Shown here piece after piece: positions 1 to 10,227 of a stretch of 64,000 nucleotides of DNA. This DNA comes from an uncultured Porphyromonadaceae bacterium (GTDB taxonomy: Bacteria > Bacteroidota > Bacteroidia > Bacteroidales > Muribaculaceae). The stretch lies in the NCBI GenBank assembly GCA_947643665.1, contig CANRWW010000005.1:19878-83877 (forward strand), read 5' to 3'. Under the pieces are notes generated by a model, which worked only from the letters and a program-made list of their open reading frames with translations, did no database searches and was not told where the DNA came from. The translations under genes were made by a program, and so were the position numbers. How positions within the stretch are numbered: the stretch's first letter is position 1; each line of letters begins with the position of its first letter.

Positions 1-1
1 G

Positions 2-166
2 GGGCTTGCATATGTGTACAAGATGATCAACCTTATGGGAGGTGAGATAAAGGCAGAAAGCGAACTTGGAAAAGGATCACGTTTTGTAATCATACTGCCT
101 CTGCTGGCTACTCCTTCTGACGATGATGACGATTCCACTTCCATTTCTGATGATTCAGGCAAGTAA
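2..166 (+). CDS. C-terminal end of sensor histidine kinase (truncated by window edge)
   Basis: Frame from nt 2 reads GLAYVYKMINLMGGEIKAESELGKGSRFVIILPL...SDDSGK*, a HATPase G2-box-like end (GKGSRF), directly upstream of a response regulator. Confidence 0.8.
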   Translation, partial: GLAYVYKMINLMGGEIKAESELGKGSRFVIILPLLATPSDDDDDSTSISDDSGK

Positions 167-259
167 ATGCTGGAATCTGTCTTTACTTAAAAAATTAACT
201 GTTAGGTGAACAATTTAGAAAAATTAATAATTATATAAATATAACAAACGCTTTAGACT

Positions 260-967
260 ATGGATGATCGTATGAGAATCCTCCTTTGTGAGGATGATGA
301 AAACTTAGGCATGCTCCTAAGGGAATATCTGCAGGCGAAAGGCTTTAATGCCGATCTGTACGCCGATGGAGAGGCCGGATATAAGGCTTTCCTTAAAGGG
401 AAATATGACATATGTGTGCTTGATGTGATGATGCCTAAAAAAGATGGTTTCACACTCGCCCAGGAAATACGTGCTGTGAATGGTGAGGTACCTATCATTT
501 TTCTTACCGCGAAGACTATCAAGGAGGATATCCTTGAAGGCTTCAAGATCGGTGCCGACGACTACATCACCAAGCCCTTTTCTATGGAGGAACTGGTGTT
601 CCGTATTGAGGCGATTCTCCGTCGCGTGAAAGGCAAGAAAGGCAAGGAGGTGACAATGTACAAGATAGGCAGGTTCACTTTCGACACACAGAAGCAGGTG
701 CTGATGATTGACGATAAAGTGACAAAACTGACTACCAAGGAGTCTGAACTTCTAAGTCTGCTTTGTGCTCATGTAAACGAGATACTGGAACGCAACTATG
801 CGCTTAAGACCATCTGGATAGATGACAATTATTTCAATGCACGTTCTATGGATGTGTATATCACAAAGTTGCGCAAACATCTCAAGGCAGATCCCTCAAT
901 TGAGATCATAAATATCCACGGCAAAGGATATAAACTCATTGCTCCCGAAGCTGAAAAGCAGGCATGA
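260..967 (+). CDS. rprY: OmpR-family response regulator (RprY-like)
   Basis: Receiver domain (LCEDDENLG, VLDVMMPKKDG, ITKPFS) and winged-helix output domain (MDVYITKLRKHL, IHGKGYKL); follows a histidine kinase end. Confidence 0.85.
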   Translation: MDDRMRILLCEDDENLGMLLREYLQAKGFNADLYADGEAGYKAFLKGKYDICVLDVMMPKKDGFTLAQEIRAVNGEVPIIFLTAKTIKEDILEGFKIGADDYITKPFSMEELVFRIEAILRRVKGKKGKEVTMYKIGRFTFDTQKQVLMIDDKVTKLTTKESELLSLLCAHVNEILERNYALKTIWIDDNYFNARSMDVYITKLRKHLKADPSIEIINIHGKGYKLIAPEAEKQA

Positions 968-973
968 TACTAC

Positions 974-1027
974 TGTAATTACGACAGACAGCCGGAATTT
1001 AAATTCCGGCTGTCTGTCGTAATTACA
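974..1027. terminator. 54-nt perfect palindrome between convergent genes, probable bidirectional terminator
   Basis: TGTAATTACGACAGACAGCCGGAATTT|AAATTCCGGCTGTCTGTCGTAATTACA, 27-bp arms, no spacer. Confidence 0.75.
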
Positions 1028-1042
1028 TGGGATTTCAATGTA

Positions 1043-1831
1043 TTATTCTGTTTTGTCACCCATGGCAGTCATATATTCATCCCATAGAGCTTCTATTTCC
1101 GCGTCAGGACCAAGGGCATATTTTATTCCGCCGTCAAATGACCAAGGCACGACTTCCAGGGTTGAGCGGTTGAATTTGCGTAGGAAATCTCGGTCTTTGG
1201 TCTGACGAAGCCAATTGAAAAAGAAACCGGCATGGCGGTATCCTTGGGTGTAATGCCCTCCGTGCGGACGGTCTGCGGCAGTGAAGCCTCCATTGGCGAC
1301 ACGCACGGCATCTGCCATACCTTCTATGAAAGCCCATACCACACGGCTGTTACCGTAGTGACCGATTCCTTGCGGTTCGAGTTGGAAAGCGTGGGTAAGC
1401 TCATGAAGGAGCACACCGCGGGTTTCAAAAAGTACTTTGGCAGTGTCATTGTTGACAAATGAGTTTTCAATATGGCGTGTGCTGTAGAATACAGCTATGT
1501 CTCCGTTTCCTCCGCTTTTAGCGGAAATGCCCTCCACATCTTCCAAAGTATAATGAAGCCTATTTACTGGTACGATACTGTCTTTTGGAGAAAAATACAG
1601 TGTCTCAAGCACGTCATGCGCCTGGTCCGTGATATATGCCTTGGGTTCGGCTATTATGTTATGGTATATTTGTGAGCCTTTTGTCTCAGGAGACTTGTCA
1701 TGGAAGATTATCTCCCCTACATTGTAATCATCCCATTTGTTTTTGGAAGATGCTTCTAAACAAACTGTAGCGGTTCCGGTTGCAAGAAGAAGAGCTGGAA
1801 TGACCCGTAAAAAGAAGTTTGTAGATGTCAT
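1043..1831 (-). CDS. Secreted basic secretory protein (BSP)-family peptidase
   Basis: Signal peptide; LLHELTHAFQ zinc-binding HExxH-like motif; FIEGMADAVR and GYRHAGFFFNWL typical of the plant/bacterial BSP family. Confidence 0.8.
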   Translation of the reverse strand: MTSTNFFLRVIPALLLATGTATVCLEASSKNKWDDYNVGEIIFHDKSPETKGSQIYHNIIAEPKAYITDQAHDVLETLYFSPKDSIVPVNRLHYTLEDVEGISAKSGGNGDIAVFYSTRHIENSFVNNDTAKVLFETRGVLLHELTHAFQLEPQGIGHYGNSRVVWAFIEGMADAVRVANGGFTAADRPHGGHYTQGYRHAGFFFNWLRQTKDRDFLRKFNRSTLEVVPWSFDGGIKYALGPDAEIEALWDEYMTAMGDKTE

Positions 1832-2001
1832 AGTTGAAAGTTAGTTAGTATTTTGGTAGCGTGCAAGACTTTATAAGAATCATACATCGTTTAATGTTTG
1901 GCAGCTACTTATATGTAACGAAGTGTGTGGCTTAATATTTTGAAGGATATGAATAATTACGTATTTTTGCGGGAGAAATCTTACTATTCATCTAAAAAGA
2001 C

Positions 2002-3435
2002 ATGAAAAAACTTTTATGTACCGCCCTGTCGGCGGTTGTTTGTGCCGGTATAGGCGCGAAAGACCGTGTAACCCATAATCCCGATTTTACAAACACTGAA
2101 ACCATACTCCACGCATGGAGCTGGAATTTTCCGACGATGGCACAAAACATGAAAAAGATAGCAGATGCCGGGTTTACTATGATCCAGACTTCTCCTGTAC
2201 AGCAGTGCTTTGATCCGGAAGGGGGATCCAAAAAACTTTTTGACGAAACCGGTAAAGAGGGCTTCTGGTATTATTATTACCAGCCTATAGACTGGAAAAT
2301 TGGTAATCAGATACTTGGCACACGCCAGCAGATGAAAGAAATGATGGATTCTGCTATAAAATATGATATACGTGTCATAGTTGATGTGCTTCCGAATCAT
2401 ACAGCATTCGATATCGATGCCGTGAGTGACGATATGGTCCGTGCCGTAGGTGGGCGCCACAAGCTGTACCATTCGCAAGGCCTTACACCGGTGAATGATT
2501 ATAATGACAGGATGCAATGCACTCTGTGGGGATCGGGGGCACTTCCTGATGTGAATACCGAGAATCCGGATTTCCAGAAATATTACATGCAGTTTGTAAA
2601 TGAGTTGCTTGCTCTGGGCGTGCGTGGATTCAGATATGATACAGCCAAACATATAGGCGTGCATTCTGATCCTGTAGACGAAGCGTCCGGTGTAAAGGAA
2701 AATGATTTCTGGGATGTGGCTACCGGCAGGAAAAGTGTAAAAGGGGTTAAGCTCGCGCTCCCTTATGACAGCCTGTTTGTATATGGTGAAGTGCTTCAGG
2801 ACCGTAATGTCCCTGAAGCTGAATATGCCGACTATTTCGGCCAGACCGCTTCGGGGTATGGACATGTATTGCGTGAAGTGCTATCGAAAGAGAGCGCGGC
2901 AGAAACTGATCTTTCAGATTGGCGCCATCAGTCTGCCCCGGAATATCTTACGACATGGGTTGAGAGCCATGATACATATTGCAATGCACATGAGAGCGCA
3001 GGTCTGACAGACGACCAGATACGTGTAGGATGGGCTTTCCTTACTGCCCGTCAGAACGGTGTGCCTCTGTTTTTCAGCCGTCCGATGGGATCTACACGTG
3101 AGAATTATTGGGGTGACAATATACTTGGTGCGCGTGGCAATGATGAGTTTTTTCATCCGGAAGTAGTTGCCGTCAACAAATTCCGCACAGCTATGGATGG
3201 TGAAAAAGAGGATTTGCAGAAGAGTGAAAACGGCCAGGTATTGTTGGTGAACCGAGGTAAAAAAGGGGCGGCCGTGGTGAATATATCGCGTCAGGCTAAT
3301 TTTGTAGATTTACCGACTTCGCTTCCTGCCGGTACATATACCGATGAAGTATATGGCAAGGAGTTCCGTGTAAAAAACGGAAGGCTCAAAGGAGCTGCCG
3401 CACCATACCGCAGTTATATACTGCGTGTACGCTGA
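2002..3435 (+). CDS. Glycoside hydrolase family 13 alpha-amylase
   Basis: VIVDVLPNHT, GVRGFRYDTAKHI, YGEVLQ and TWVESHDTY correspond to GH13 conserved regions; signal peptide. Confidence 0.9.
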   Translation: MKKLLCTALSAVVCAGIGAKDRVTHNPDFTNTETILHAWSWNFPTMAQNMKKIADAGFTMIQTSPVQQCFDPEGGSKKLFDETGKEGFWYYYYQPIDWKIGNQILGTRQQMKEMMDSAIKYDIRVIVDVLPNHTAFDIDAVSDDMVRAVGGRHKLYHSQGLTPVNDYNDRMQCTLWGSGALPDVNTENPDFQKYYMQFVNELLALGVRGFRYDTAKHIGVHSDPVDEASGVKENDFWDVATGRKSVKGVKLALPYDSLFVYGEVLQDRNVPEAEYADYFGQTASGYGHVLREVLSKESAAETDLSDWRHQSAPEYLTTWVESHDTYCNAHESAGLTDDQIRVGWAFLTARQNGVPLFFSRPMGSTRENYWGDNILGARGNDEFFHPEVVAVNKFRTAMDGEKEDLQKSENGQVLLVNRGKKGAAVVNISRQANFVDLPTSLPAGTYTDEVYGKEFRVKNGRLKGAAAPYRSYILRVR

Positions 3436-3455
3436 TTGCCTGACATATGGCATCC

Positions 3456-3505
3456 TTCGTCCCCTCTGTAAGTTTAATACTGATTGAACTCGCAGAGGGG
3501 ACGAA
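3456..3505. repeat. Long intergenic hairpin (13-bp perfect outer arms plus 8-bp inner stem)
   Basis: TTCGTCCCCTCTG(3456-3468)/CAGAGGGGACGAA(3493-3505); inner AGTTTAAT/ATTGAACT with one wobble. Confidence 0.7.
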
Positions 3506-3659
3506 ACGTTTGTGATAACAGAGAGCAGGAGGGTCGCGCATGCGCATTGATCTTGCCTGTTGCCTAAAAAGAGGAGGGGAGGATAGGCTTTTAACAACAT
3601 TTTTGCTAACTTTGCCATGCATGGGTGTGGCATGGAAGATGATACACGCTGATTGATAT

Positions 3660-5081
3660 ATGAGGAGTCGAAATTTAAAAAAAGATAACCTTACAACAGG
3701 GGATGAAGCCAAGAGGAATGGAATTAAAATTTCGTTCTTTAGCCGTATGATGGCCAAAGGTATGAAATGGTATCGCTACATGGTGGATGGTGTATGGAGT
3801 GATACGCGTCGGTCATTTAAGGTCAATGTTGTAAAGACATTGAATCTTTCCGTAAGGTCGTTTTTCAATTCCGACCTTCAGATGCGCGCCGGTTACCTTA
3901 CTTATCAGACTTTACTGGCAATAGTGCCCGCGTTGGCCCTTGTGTTTGCCATAGGGCGCGGATTCGGTTTCCAGAATATACTCCAGTCTCAACTTTTCAA
4001 TAGCTTCCCGGCTCAGAAGGAGGCGTTGTCAAAGGCGTTCACTTTCGTGGATTCATATCTCGCACAATCGTCGGAGGGGATTTTTGTCGGGATTGGCATT
4101 GTTTTCCTGCTATGGACTCTTATTTCACTTATCGGCAATGTTGAGGATTGTTTCAATACGATATGGGGCATAAAACAGGGACGTAGCATATGGCGTAAAC
4201 TTACGGATTATTCGGCTATCGTCCTTATTTTGCCGATATTGATGATTTGCTCAAGCGGCATACTTGTATTCATGTCAAGCACTATCGAGGCCATTCTGCC
4301 GTATGGTTTTCTGTCTCCGTTTATAAAGTTGTTGCTTGATTTCACGTCGTTGGTACTTGTATGGCTGTTCTTTACCGGCACATATATGCTTATTCCCAAC
4401 ACGAAAGTAAAGTTCAAGAATGCATTTATCGCCGGAGTTATGGCTGGCACGGCTTATTCCATTCTTCAATGGCTTTTTCTTTCAGGCCAGATTTATGTAA
4501 CCCGCTATAACGCTATCTATGGGTCTTTTGCTTTCCTTCCTCTGCTTCTTATCTGGTTGCAGTTTGTATGGCTTATAACACTTGCCGGGGGAGTGCTCTG
4601 TTTTTCATCGCAAAATATATTTGAATTCAGTTTTACAAATGAGATAAACCGCATTTCAGCCAATTACAAATGGCGTCTTACCCTGGCTGTAATGACTGTG
4701 GCCGTAGACAGGTTCAACAATGAGAAGCCACCTCTTACACCGCATCAGATGGCGGTGGAATATGGTTTGCCGATAACGCTAGTGAATGATGCCGCACATA
4801 AACTTACAGATGCCGGGTTGCTGCAAAAGGTGGTTGTAACTCATAATGAAGATGAGGCAGGACTGGCACCGGCAATAGATCCTTCTAAAATTACAATAGG
4901 AATGGTGCTTGAACGGTTGGGGGCGATAGGTTCTACGAACTTTATACCTCAGTTCAACGATCGTTTCCATGAACTCAGTGATGCTGTGTTGGAAATGAGG
5001 GAGGAATGTATAGCCGCCGGTTCTAAAATCCTGTTGTCAGAATTGAAAATAGATTCACAAACCAATCATAAACAATTGTAA
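3660..5081 (+). CDS. YihY/BrkB-family inner membrane protein
   Basis: [30 protein letters not shown], multiple TM segments, [20 protein letters not shown]. Confidence 0.85.
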   Translation: MRSRNLKKDNLTTGDEAKRNGIKISFFSRMMAKGMKWYRYMVDGVWSDTRRSFKVNVVKTLNLSVRSFFNSDLQMRAGYLTYQTLLAIVPALALVFAIGRGFGFQNILQSQLFNSFPAQKEALSKAFTFVDSYLAQSSEGIFVGIGIVFLLWTLISLIGNVEDCFNTIWGIKQGRSIWRKLTDYSAIVLILPILMICSSGILVFMSSTIEAILPYGFLSPFIKLLLDFTSLVLVWLFFTGTYMLIPNTKVKFKNAFIAGVMAGTAYSILQWLFLSGQIYVTRYNAIYGSFAFLPLLLIWLQFVWLITLAGGVLCFSSQNIFEFSFTNEINRISANYKWRLTLAVMTVAVDRFNNEKPPLTPHQMAVEYGLPITLVNDAAHKLTDAGLLQKVVVTHNEDEAGLAPAIDPSKITIGMVLERLGAIGSTNFIPQFNDRFHELSDAVLEMREECIAAGSKILLSELKIDSQTNHKQL

Positions 5082-5091
5082 AAATATCAAG

Positions 5092-5466
5092 ATGAAAACT
5101 CAAATCGCCACTACAAAGGCTCCAGGAGCCATTGGTCCCTACAGTCAGGCTATTGACACCGGTTCTTTTGTTTTTATTTCAGGACAGATTCCTGTGAATC
5201 CCGAGACAGGTGAGATCCCTGAAGGTATCTCCGCACAGACTGCACAATCGCTTGCCAATGTCAAGGCGATTCTTGCAGAAGCAGGCCTTAGCGTGGATAA
5301 TGTAGTGAAGACTACTGTGTTCCTTTCAGACATGGCAAATTTCGTTCCCATGAACGAAGTATATGCGGAAGTTTTCACCGCGCCTTTCCCAGCCCGTTCG
5401 GCAGTGGCAGTGCGTGAACTCCCCAAGCAGGTGCTTGTGGAGATAGAGGTGATAGCTGTTCGTTGA
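5092..5466 (+). CDS. ridA: RidA-family reactive intermediate/imine deaminase
   Basis: [50 protein letters not shown]. Confidence 0.93.
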   Translation: MKTQIATTKAPGAIGPYSQAIDTGSFVFISGQIPVNPETGEIPEGISAQTAQSLANVKAILAEAGLSVDNVVKTTVFLSDMANFVPMNEVYAEVFTAPFPARSAVAVRELPKQVLVEIEVIAVR

Positions 5467-5495
5467 CAGTATCTTCCTGTCTGTATCAAACATAT

Positions 5496-5538
5496 GGCGT
5501 CATGTTGAAATTCAGTGTTTTGGCATGACGCCTTTTTT
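5496..5538. terminator. Rho-independent terminator
   Basis: GGCGTCATG(5496-5504)/CATGACGCC(5524-5532) followed by T6. Confidence 0.75.
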
Positions 5539-5549
5539 AGGGAAGTTTT

Positions 5550-6740
5550 TCATAACCTTACGCCTATGCCAAGCATGAGATTCTGTGGAGATTTGAAATT
5601 TCCCAGGCGGTATCCTACATTCAGGTAAAGGTTGCGCGTTATAAAGGTTTTTAGTGCCAATGACTGATAGAATCTCTGATTGCCTGCAGGGCATATGAAA
5701 TCATATCCCAGACCTGCGTTTACGGCAAAGATCGGCATGGTAAGTTCCGCATGTGCCGAAATGCCGGCACTGAGTTGTTTGCCGAATGGCGGACGATAAA
5801 ATTTGATATCCTCTCCTGTGGTCCATTGAACCCAATATGGTTCTATGCCGGCGCTTTCGTCAAATTGTATGTCAAGCGAAGGGCCTACCGCGACCCATCT
5901 GTTAAGTTTGCGCGTTGGGGAGAATTGCAGACCTGCCACACCGAAATGTCCGGGACACATCTGTGGCATGTCATTTACGTTCACAGCCCGTTTTCTCCAT
6001 GCTCCGTAAGCCGTTATGTCGTAAAACCATTTGCCTTTGTCGGCATCTTCTTTTAGCTCTGCGGAGGGGTGTGGATTGTCGTGGTAAGGATTGAATATAT
6101 AAGCCAGCGAAAGTATTGCTCCCATTGAGTTCACCCCTTTGTTGGGCCATGATGTGTTGCCGTTTGAAAAGTGTATTGCCGTCACTCCAGCCGACATGAC
6201 AATATTTTCTGACAACCTGTAATGCATTTTAAATGCGGCTCTTATGTGTGCGGTGACAGAGGTGCTTACCGCAGCATGATATGTGGGGATACTCTCTTTA
6301 TCATATTTCCATCCCATGGCGGCACCGAATTCCCATTCGTAGCCGAGCCAGAGATTCCGGCTGAAATGTACAATGGGTGCTCCCTGATACAGGAAAAGAG
6401 ATACAGGAGTGCCGAGCAATGTGTTTGCGAAAAAGGTGTTTACGCCTATTCCGGCACCCTGGTATAAGCCGGGGTATAACAACCCGTCGCGTGATTCGGG
6501 ATTAAAACTGAAATCGAAATTTATTGAACCGGATAAATTGGAATGTATTGTTTTATGTTCGGAATTAATCCCTTTGATAAAGTCGTTTGTACCGGGCACG
6601 TAAGACGGTGACAGGGAAAACCCCGCACGCCATTGCAGCTGGCCTGCCAATGCACTTGGTATGGTGTCGGATTTTGCCGTGCATATGACCAGGGATATGA
6701 CTGTTGTAAAAATAATCCGTAAAACTTTATTGTTGTTCAT
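5550..6740 (-). CDS. Acyloxyacyl hydrolase / PagL-like lipid A deacylase
   Basis: Outer-membrane beta-barrel pattern; HFSNGNTSWPNKGVNSMG resembles the PagL-like catalytic His-Ser region. Confidence 0.6.
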   Translation of the reverse strand: MNNNKVLRIIFTTVISLVICTAKSDTIPSALAGQLQWRAGFSLSPSYVPGTNDFIKGINSEHKTIHSNLSGSINFDFSFNPESRDGLLYPGLYQGAGIGVNTFFANTLLGTPVSLFLYQGAPIVHFSRNLWLGYEWEFGAAMGWKYDKESIPTYHAAVSTSVTAHIRAAFKMHYRLSENIVMSAGVTAIHFSNGNTSWPNKGVNSMGAILSLAYIFNPYHDNPHPSAELKEDADKGKWFYDITAYGAWRKRAVNVNDMPQMCPGHFGVAGLQFSPTRKLNRWVAVGPSLDIQFDESAGIEPYWVQWTTGEDIKFYRPPFGKQLSAGISAHAELTMPIFAVNAGLGYDFICPAGNQRFYQSLALKTFITRNLYLNVGYRLGNFKSPQNLMLGIGVRL

Positions 6741-7671
6741 ATTCGGTGTGGATTCTATATTCTACGGGTTCGGAAACAGTGCATACGCCGATTTCCGTAA
6801 ATTCACGGCCTGAGACGGGGTTGATGAAGTTTACGAAGAACGGTAGCGTGATTGATGAATATTCTACCCCGCAGACTGCTTTTACTGTAGTGTATGGTGG
6901 CACTTCAACTTTTACTGTAATATCCTGATCCATACCTTTAGGAACATAGCAAAGCCTTTGTCCGAGAATCATGCGATGGATTTCATTGTCATCCAAAGTC
7001 CATTTCCCGTTGAGATAAGTCGGCAGAGATGTTTCAACTTCAAGGTTGTTTGCCCAGAAGTTTTCAGGGTCAAGAAGTGCAACTCCTTCTCTTCCGGCAT
7101 AAGGCCGGAATTCAATTTGCTGGTGTGTGGGGGAGTTGTTGCGGAATGTTTGTGCGTGGCTTTCAATTTTTGAAATTGGCGTGATGTTGATATTATTGTC
7201 TACGAATACCAGAAACGTCATTTTTATAGGCTCACCGGGAAAGACAATTAACCTTATGCTTTCTGATATATGGCCGTAATCTAGAGATATGTAAATTTCC
7301 TGTTCATCGGCTGATGAGTTCTCAATGGAACGGATGGTCAGTTTATCGCCGTTTATGTCAATGTCAATCCAGCTCCACATTGACTGGTAGGTTATGCTGC
7401 CAATATTGTCAAATGAAAAACTGCCGTCCCCCAATATATCCCCGTTTTTGTCATAATAATACGTATAGGTATTATAATTGTCTGTGCTGCCGATATAAAT
7501 GCCTTTTATGCCATTGGGTTTATATGTGATAATGGCAGTGCCTCCGTCGCCATCTAACTTTACTTCATTTACCGAAGGTGATGTGTCTTCCACAAAAATA
7601 TCGTTGTTACATGCTGTAATTGTGAGGCATGAAAGTGTGCTTATCACGAAATTTCTCAGTTTTGTTCGCAT
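6727..7671 (-). CDS. Hypothetical lipoprotein
   Basis: Signal peptide with lipobox LTITACNN; 14-nt overlap with the following gene. Confidence 0.55.
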   Translation of the reverse strand: MRTKLRNFVISTLSCLTITACNNDIFVEDTSPSVNEVKLDGDGGTAIITYKPNGIKGIYIGSTDNYNTYTYYYDKNGDILGDGSFSFDNIGSITYQSMWSWIDIDINGDKLTIRSIENSSADEQEIYISLDYGHISESIRLIVFPGEPIKMTFLVFVDNNINITPISKIESHAQTFRNNSPTHQQIEFRPYAGREGVALLDPENFWANNLEVETSLPTYLNGKWTLDDNEIHRMILGQRLCYVPKGMDQDITVKVEVPPYTTVKAVCGVEYSSITLPFFVNFINPVSGREFTEIGVCTVSEPVEYRIHTEYEQQ

Positions 7672-7737
7672 TTTGAATGGGAATCTGAAAATAAAGGAGA
7701 TATAATTGATTGCAATTATGGCTTTTGCTACTGTCGT

Positions 7738-8064
7738 TTATCTAAGTTCTGCGGCGAGTGCCGGGTTTACAGAGTCAAGTGTTAGGAGAAAAGATTCTAT
7801 GTAAGCGTCTGCTATACGGTTGTGGCCTTTGGTGCGGAGGCGTTGTTCGCGTTCGCGTACGTCAATTAATATTGATTCTATACGCAAAGTATCAAGTGAT
7901 GTATCTGCTTTAAGCTCAATTGCACGTTCTTGCCCCATCCGGCGTGCACCTTCCAGATTTTCTTTCATCTGTTTGCTGTCTGAACATCCAATAAGGGCGA
8001 TGAAGAATGGTATGATGGCAGCAATGCATGCTGCCGTGTTAAAAATATTTTTGTATGATTTCAT
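7738..8064 (-). CDS. Small hypothetical lipoprotein
   Basis: MKSYKNIFNTAACIAAIIPFFIALIGCSDS lipobox; the longer ORF upstream of this Met overlaps the exonuclease gene and is probably not translated. Confidence 0.55.
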   Translation of the reverse strand: MKSYKNIFNTAACIAAIIPFFIALIGCSDSKQMKENLEGARRMGQERAIELKADTSLDTLRIESILIDVREREQRLRTKGHNRIADAYIESFLLTLDSVNPALAAELR

Positions 8065-8564
8065 TTCAATAATACCATAGCTATTTTGGCACAAGCCTCT
8101 GCATCGGCAAGCGCGTTGTGATGATTGTAAAACGGAATGCCAAGGAAATCGCAGAGACATGGCAGGGAGAAGGATGGGCATATGGTGCGTGGTATTTTTC
8201 GTCTTGCTGTGAGCAATGTGCACAGAAATGTGTAATCGGGATAGTCCATGCGATATACCCTATGGGCGGTTTTGATGCATTTTTCGTCAAAAGCCTTGTT
8301 GTGGGCGACAAGTGGAAGGTTCCCGATCATTGGGCACAGGTGTTTCCATACCACATCGAAAGTTGGGGAATTTTCAGTCATCTGACGGCTTATGCCATGT
8401 ATTTTTTCTGTAAAATGGCGGAAATAGTATTCGGGTTCGGGTTTCACAAGTTCGTAAAACCGGTCTGTTATTGCTCCACATGTAACTTTTACCGCTCCTA
8501 TGGCACAGATGCTTTCCGGATGGTTGTTTGCAGTCTCCACATCAATAGCCACAAAATTTTCCAT
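8061..8564 (-). CDS. DnaQ-like (DEDDh) 3'-5' exonuclease
   Basis: FVAIDVETANN, LVAHNKAFDEKC, HNALADAEACAKI. Confidence 0.9.
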   Translation of the reverse strand: MENFVAIDVETANNHPESICAIGAVKVTCGAITDRFYELVKPEPEYYFRHFTEKIHGISRQMTENSPTFDVVWKHLCPMIGNLPLVAHNKAFDEKCIKTAHRVYRMDYPDYTFLCTLLTARRKIPRTICPSFSLPCLCDFLGIPFYNHHNALADAEACAKIAMVLLK

Positions 8565-8566
8565 CC

Positions 8567-9445
8567 TCAGATCATTTTATGATTATTGTTCAGATCTTCT
8601 ATTCTGTCGCGTACCTGCTCCATAAGCCATCGCGGGGTTGAGGTCGCGCCACATATCCCTACTGTTTCCGCATCTGAAAACCATGACAGGTCAATTTCTG
8701 ATGCATTGCTTATGAGATATGTCCTCGGGTTCTCCTCAAGGCAATTGGCATACAGCACCTTACCGTTGCTGCTCTTTTTCCCGGCGACAAACAGTATCAC
8801 ATTGTGGTTGCTGGCGAAACGTCTTATCTTTTCTACCCTGTTTGCCACTTGGCGGCAGATGGTGTCGTAACTTTCAAATTTTACTCCTGGAGCCAGACGC
8901 TTCTTTATGCAGTCTATCACTTCCCTGAAACCGTCAAGTGATTTTGTGGTCTGTGAGTACAGGGCTATCGGGCGTGTGAAATCAATCTTGTCTATTTCTT
9001 CTACGCTTTCCACAACAATTGCCTGTCCGTTTGTCTGACCGACGAGACCGTTTACTTCCGCATGTCCTTTTTTTCCGTATATCACGATCTGGGGACGCTC
9101 GGTTTCATCGGTGTTGAAACTTTGTTTGATCCGTTGTTGCAGACGTAGCACTACAGGACATGTGGCATCTATGATCTCCACCCCGTTATGACGTGCGGTA
9201 TCATATGTTGACGGCGGTTCGCCATGGGCACGCAACAGCACTTTTACATTGTGCAGTTTTTCCAGTTCGGAGTGTGTGATCACAGTTAGTCCTTTCTGGG
9301 CGAGGCGCTGCACCTCGTCGCTGTTGTGTACTATGTCTCCGAGGCAGAAAAGAGTCCCGGATTTTTCAAGTTCTTCTTCCGCCTTGGTTATAGCAGTGAC
9401 CACACCGAAGCAGAAACCAGAGTCATTGTCTATTTCAACTCGCAT
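8567..9445 (-). CDS. ispH: 4-hydroxy-3-methylbut-2-enyl diphosphate reductase
   Basis: GFCFGVVTAI, LRAHGEPPSTYD, IIDATCPVV, VGICGATSTPRWLMEQV. Confidence 0.95.
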   Translation of the reverse strand: MRVEIDNDSGFCFGVVTAITKAEEELEKSGTLFCLGDIVHNSDEVQRLAQKGLTVITHSELEKLHNVKVLLRAHGEPPSTYDTARHNGVEIIDATCPVVLRLQQRIKQSFNTDETERPQIVIYGKKGHAEVNGLVGQTNGQAIVVESVEEIDKIDFTRPIALYSQTTKSLDGFREVIDCIKKRLAPGVKFESYDTICRQVANRVEKIRRFASNHNVILFVAGKKSSNGKVLYANCLEENPRTYLISNASEIDLSWFSDAETVGICGATSTPRWLMEQVRDRIEDLNNNHKMI

Positions 9446-9500
9446 ATGAGAGATGTCAATGTCGGATGGATAATATGGAGGAGGGGAAATGCTTTGGAAA

Positions 9501-10202
9501 TCAACAGGAGATGCGGTCGTTGTATAATTTTATAAGTATTGCGTCCTGCTCCTTGAGCGTGAGGTTTGAATTGTCAAGATCTACGGCGTCTTCAGCCCTT
9601 CGCAACGGGCTTTCCGCACGGGTTTCATCCTGGCGGTCACGGCTTACCACATTGGCCAGCACTTTATCGTATGATACCGGAACACCTTTTTCCTGTAGTT
9701 CTTTTACACGGCGCATTGCGCGTGTGGCAGCAGGTGCGTTTACGAAAATTTTCAGTTCCGCATCGGGAAACACAGTCGTGCCTATGTCGCGGCCATCCAT
9801 TACAATCCCCCGTTCTTTGCCGAAATCCTGTTGTTTCCGCACCAGGTTTTGGCGCACTGCCGGTATGGCTGATACCGGTGAGACGTTTTCCGACACGTCA
9901 AGCTGGCGTATCAGGTTTTCCACGTCTTCTCCGTTGAGCAAAGTGTGTTGAGTGCCGTCTGGCATCAACGTGAAAGTTATGTCTATTTTGTGGAGGGCTT
10001 CTTCAATGGCGGGAATATTTACGGTATGGTTTGCGCCAATCATGCCGTGCCGCATTGCATAGAGTGTCACCGCACGATACATCGCTCCGGTGTCTACATA
10101 TTTATATCCTATCGCTTTTGCAAGTGATTTTGCCATTGTGCTTTTTCCGGATGAAGAGTATCCGTCAATGGCTATGATTATTTTTTTGTCGTTAGTATCC
10201 AT
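9501..10202 (-). CDS. cmk: Cytidylate kinase
   Basis: IAIDGYSSSGKSTMAKSLAKAIGYKYVDTGAMYRAVT; IVMDGRDIGTTVFPDAELKIFV; ATG start at 10202 preferred over GTG at 10220. Confidence 0.95.
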   Translation of the reverse strand: MDTNDKKIIIAIDGYSSSGKSTMAKSLAKAIGYKYVDTGAMYRAVTLYAMRHGMIGANHTVNIPAIEEALHKIDITFTLMPDGTQHTLLNGEDVENLIRQLDVSENVSPVSAIPAVRQNLVRKQQDFGKERGIVMDGRDIGTTVFPDAELKIFVNAPAATRAMRRVKELQEKGVPVSYDKVLANVVSRDRQDETRAESPLRRAEDAVDLDNSNLTLKEQDAILIKLYNDRISC

Positions 10203-10227
10203 ATATTTTTCTTTCCCCACCGTTTTT

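Noticed and set aside
2014-2865. 283-aa minus-strand ORF opposite the GH13 gene
   Set aside because: Antisense shadow of a well-supported coding gene; no recognisable domain.
3504-3513. AAACGTTTGT, one mismatch from the ARACGTWCGT motif recalled for Mpi sites
   Set aside because: Single near-match with no inverted partner in the window.
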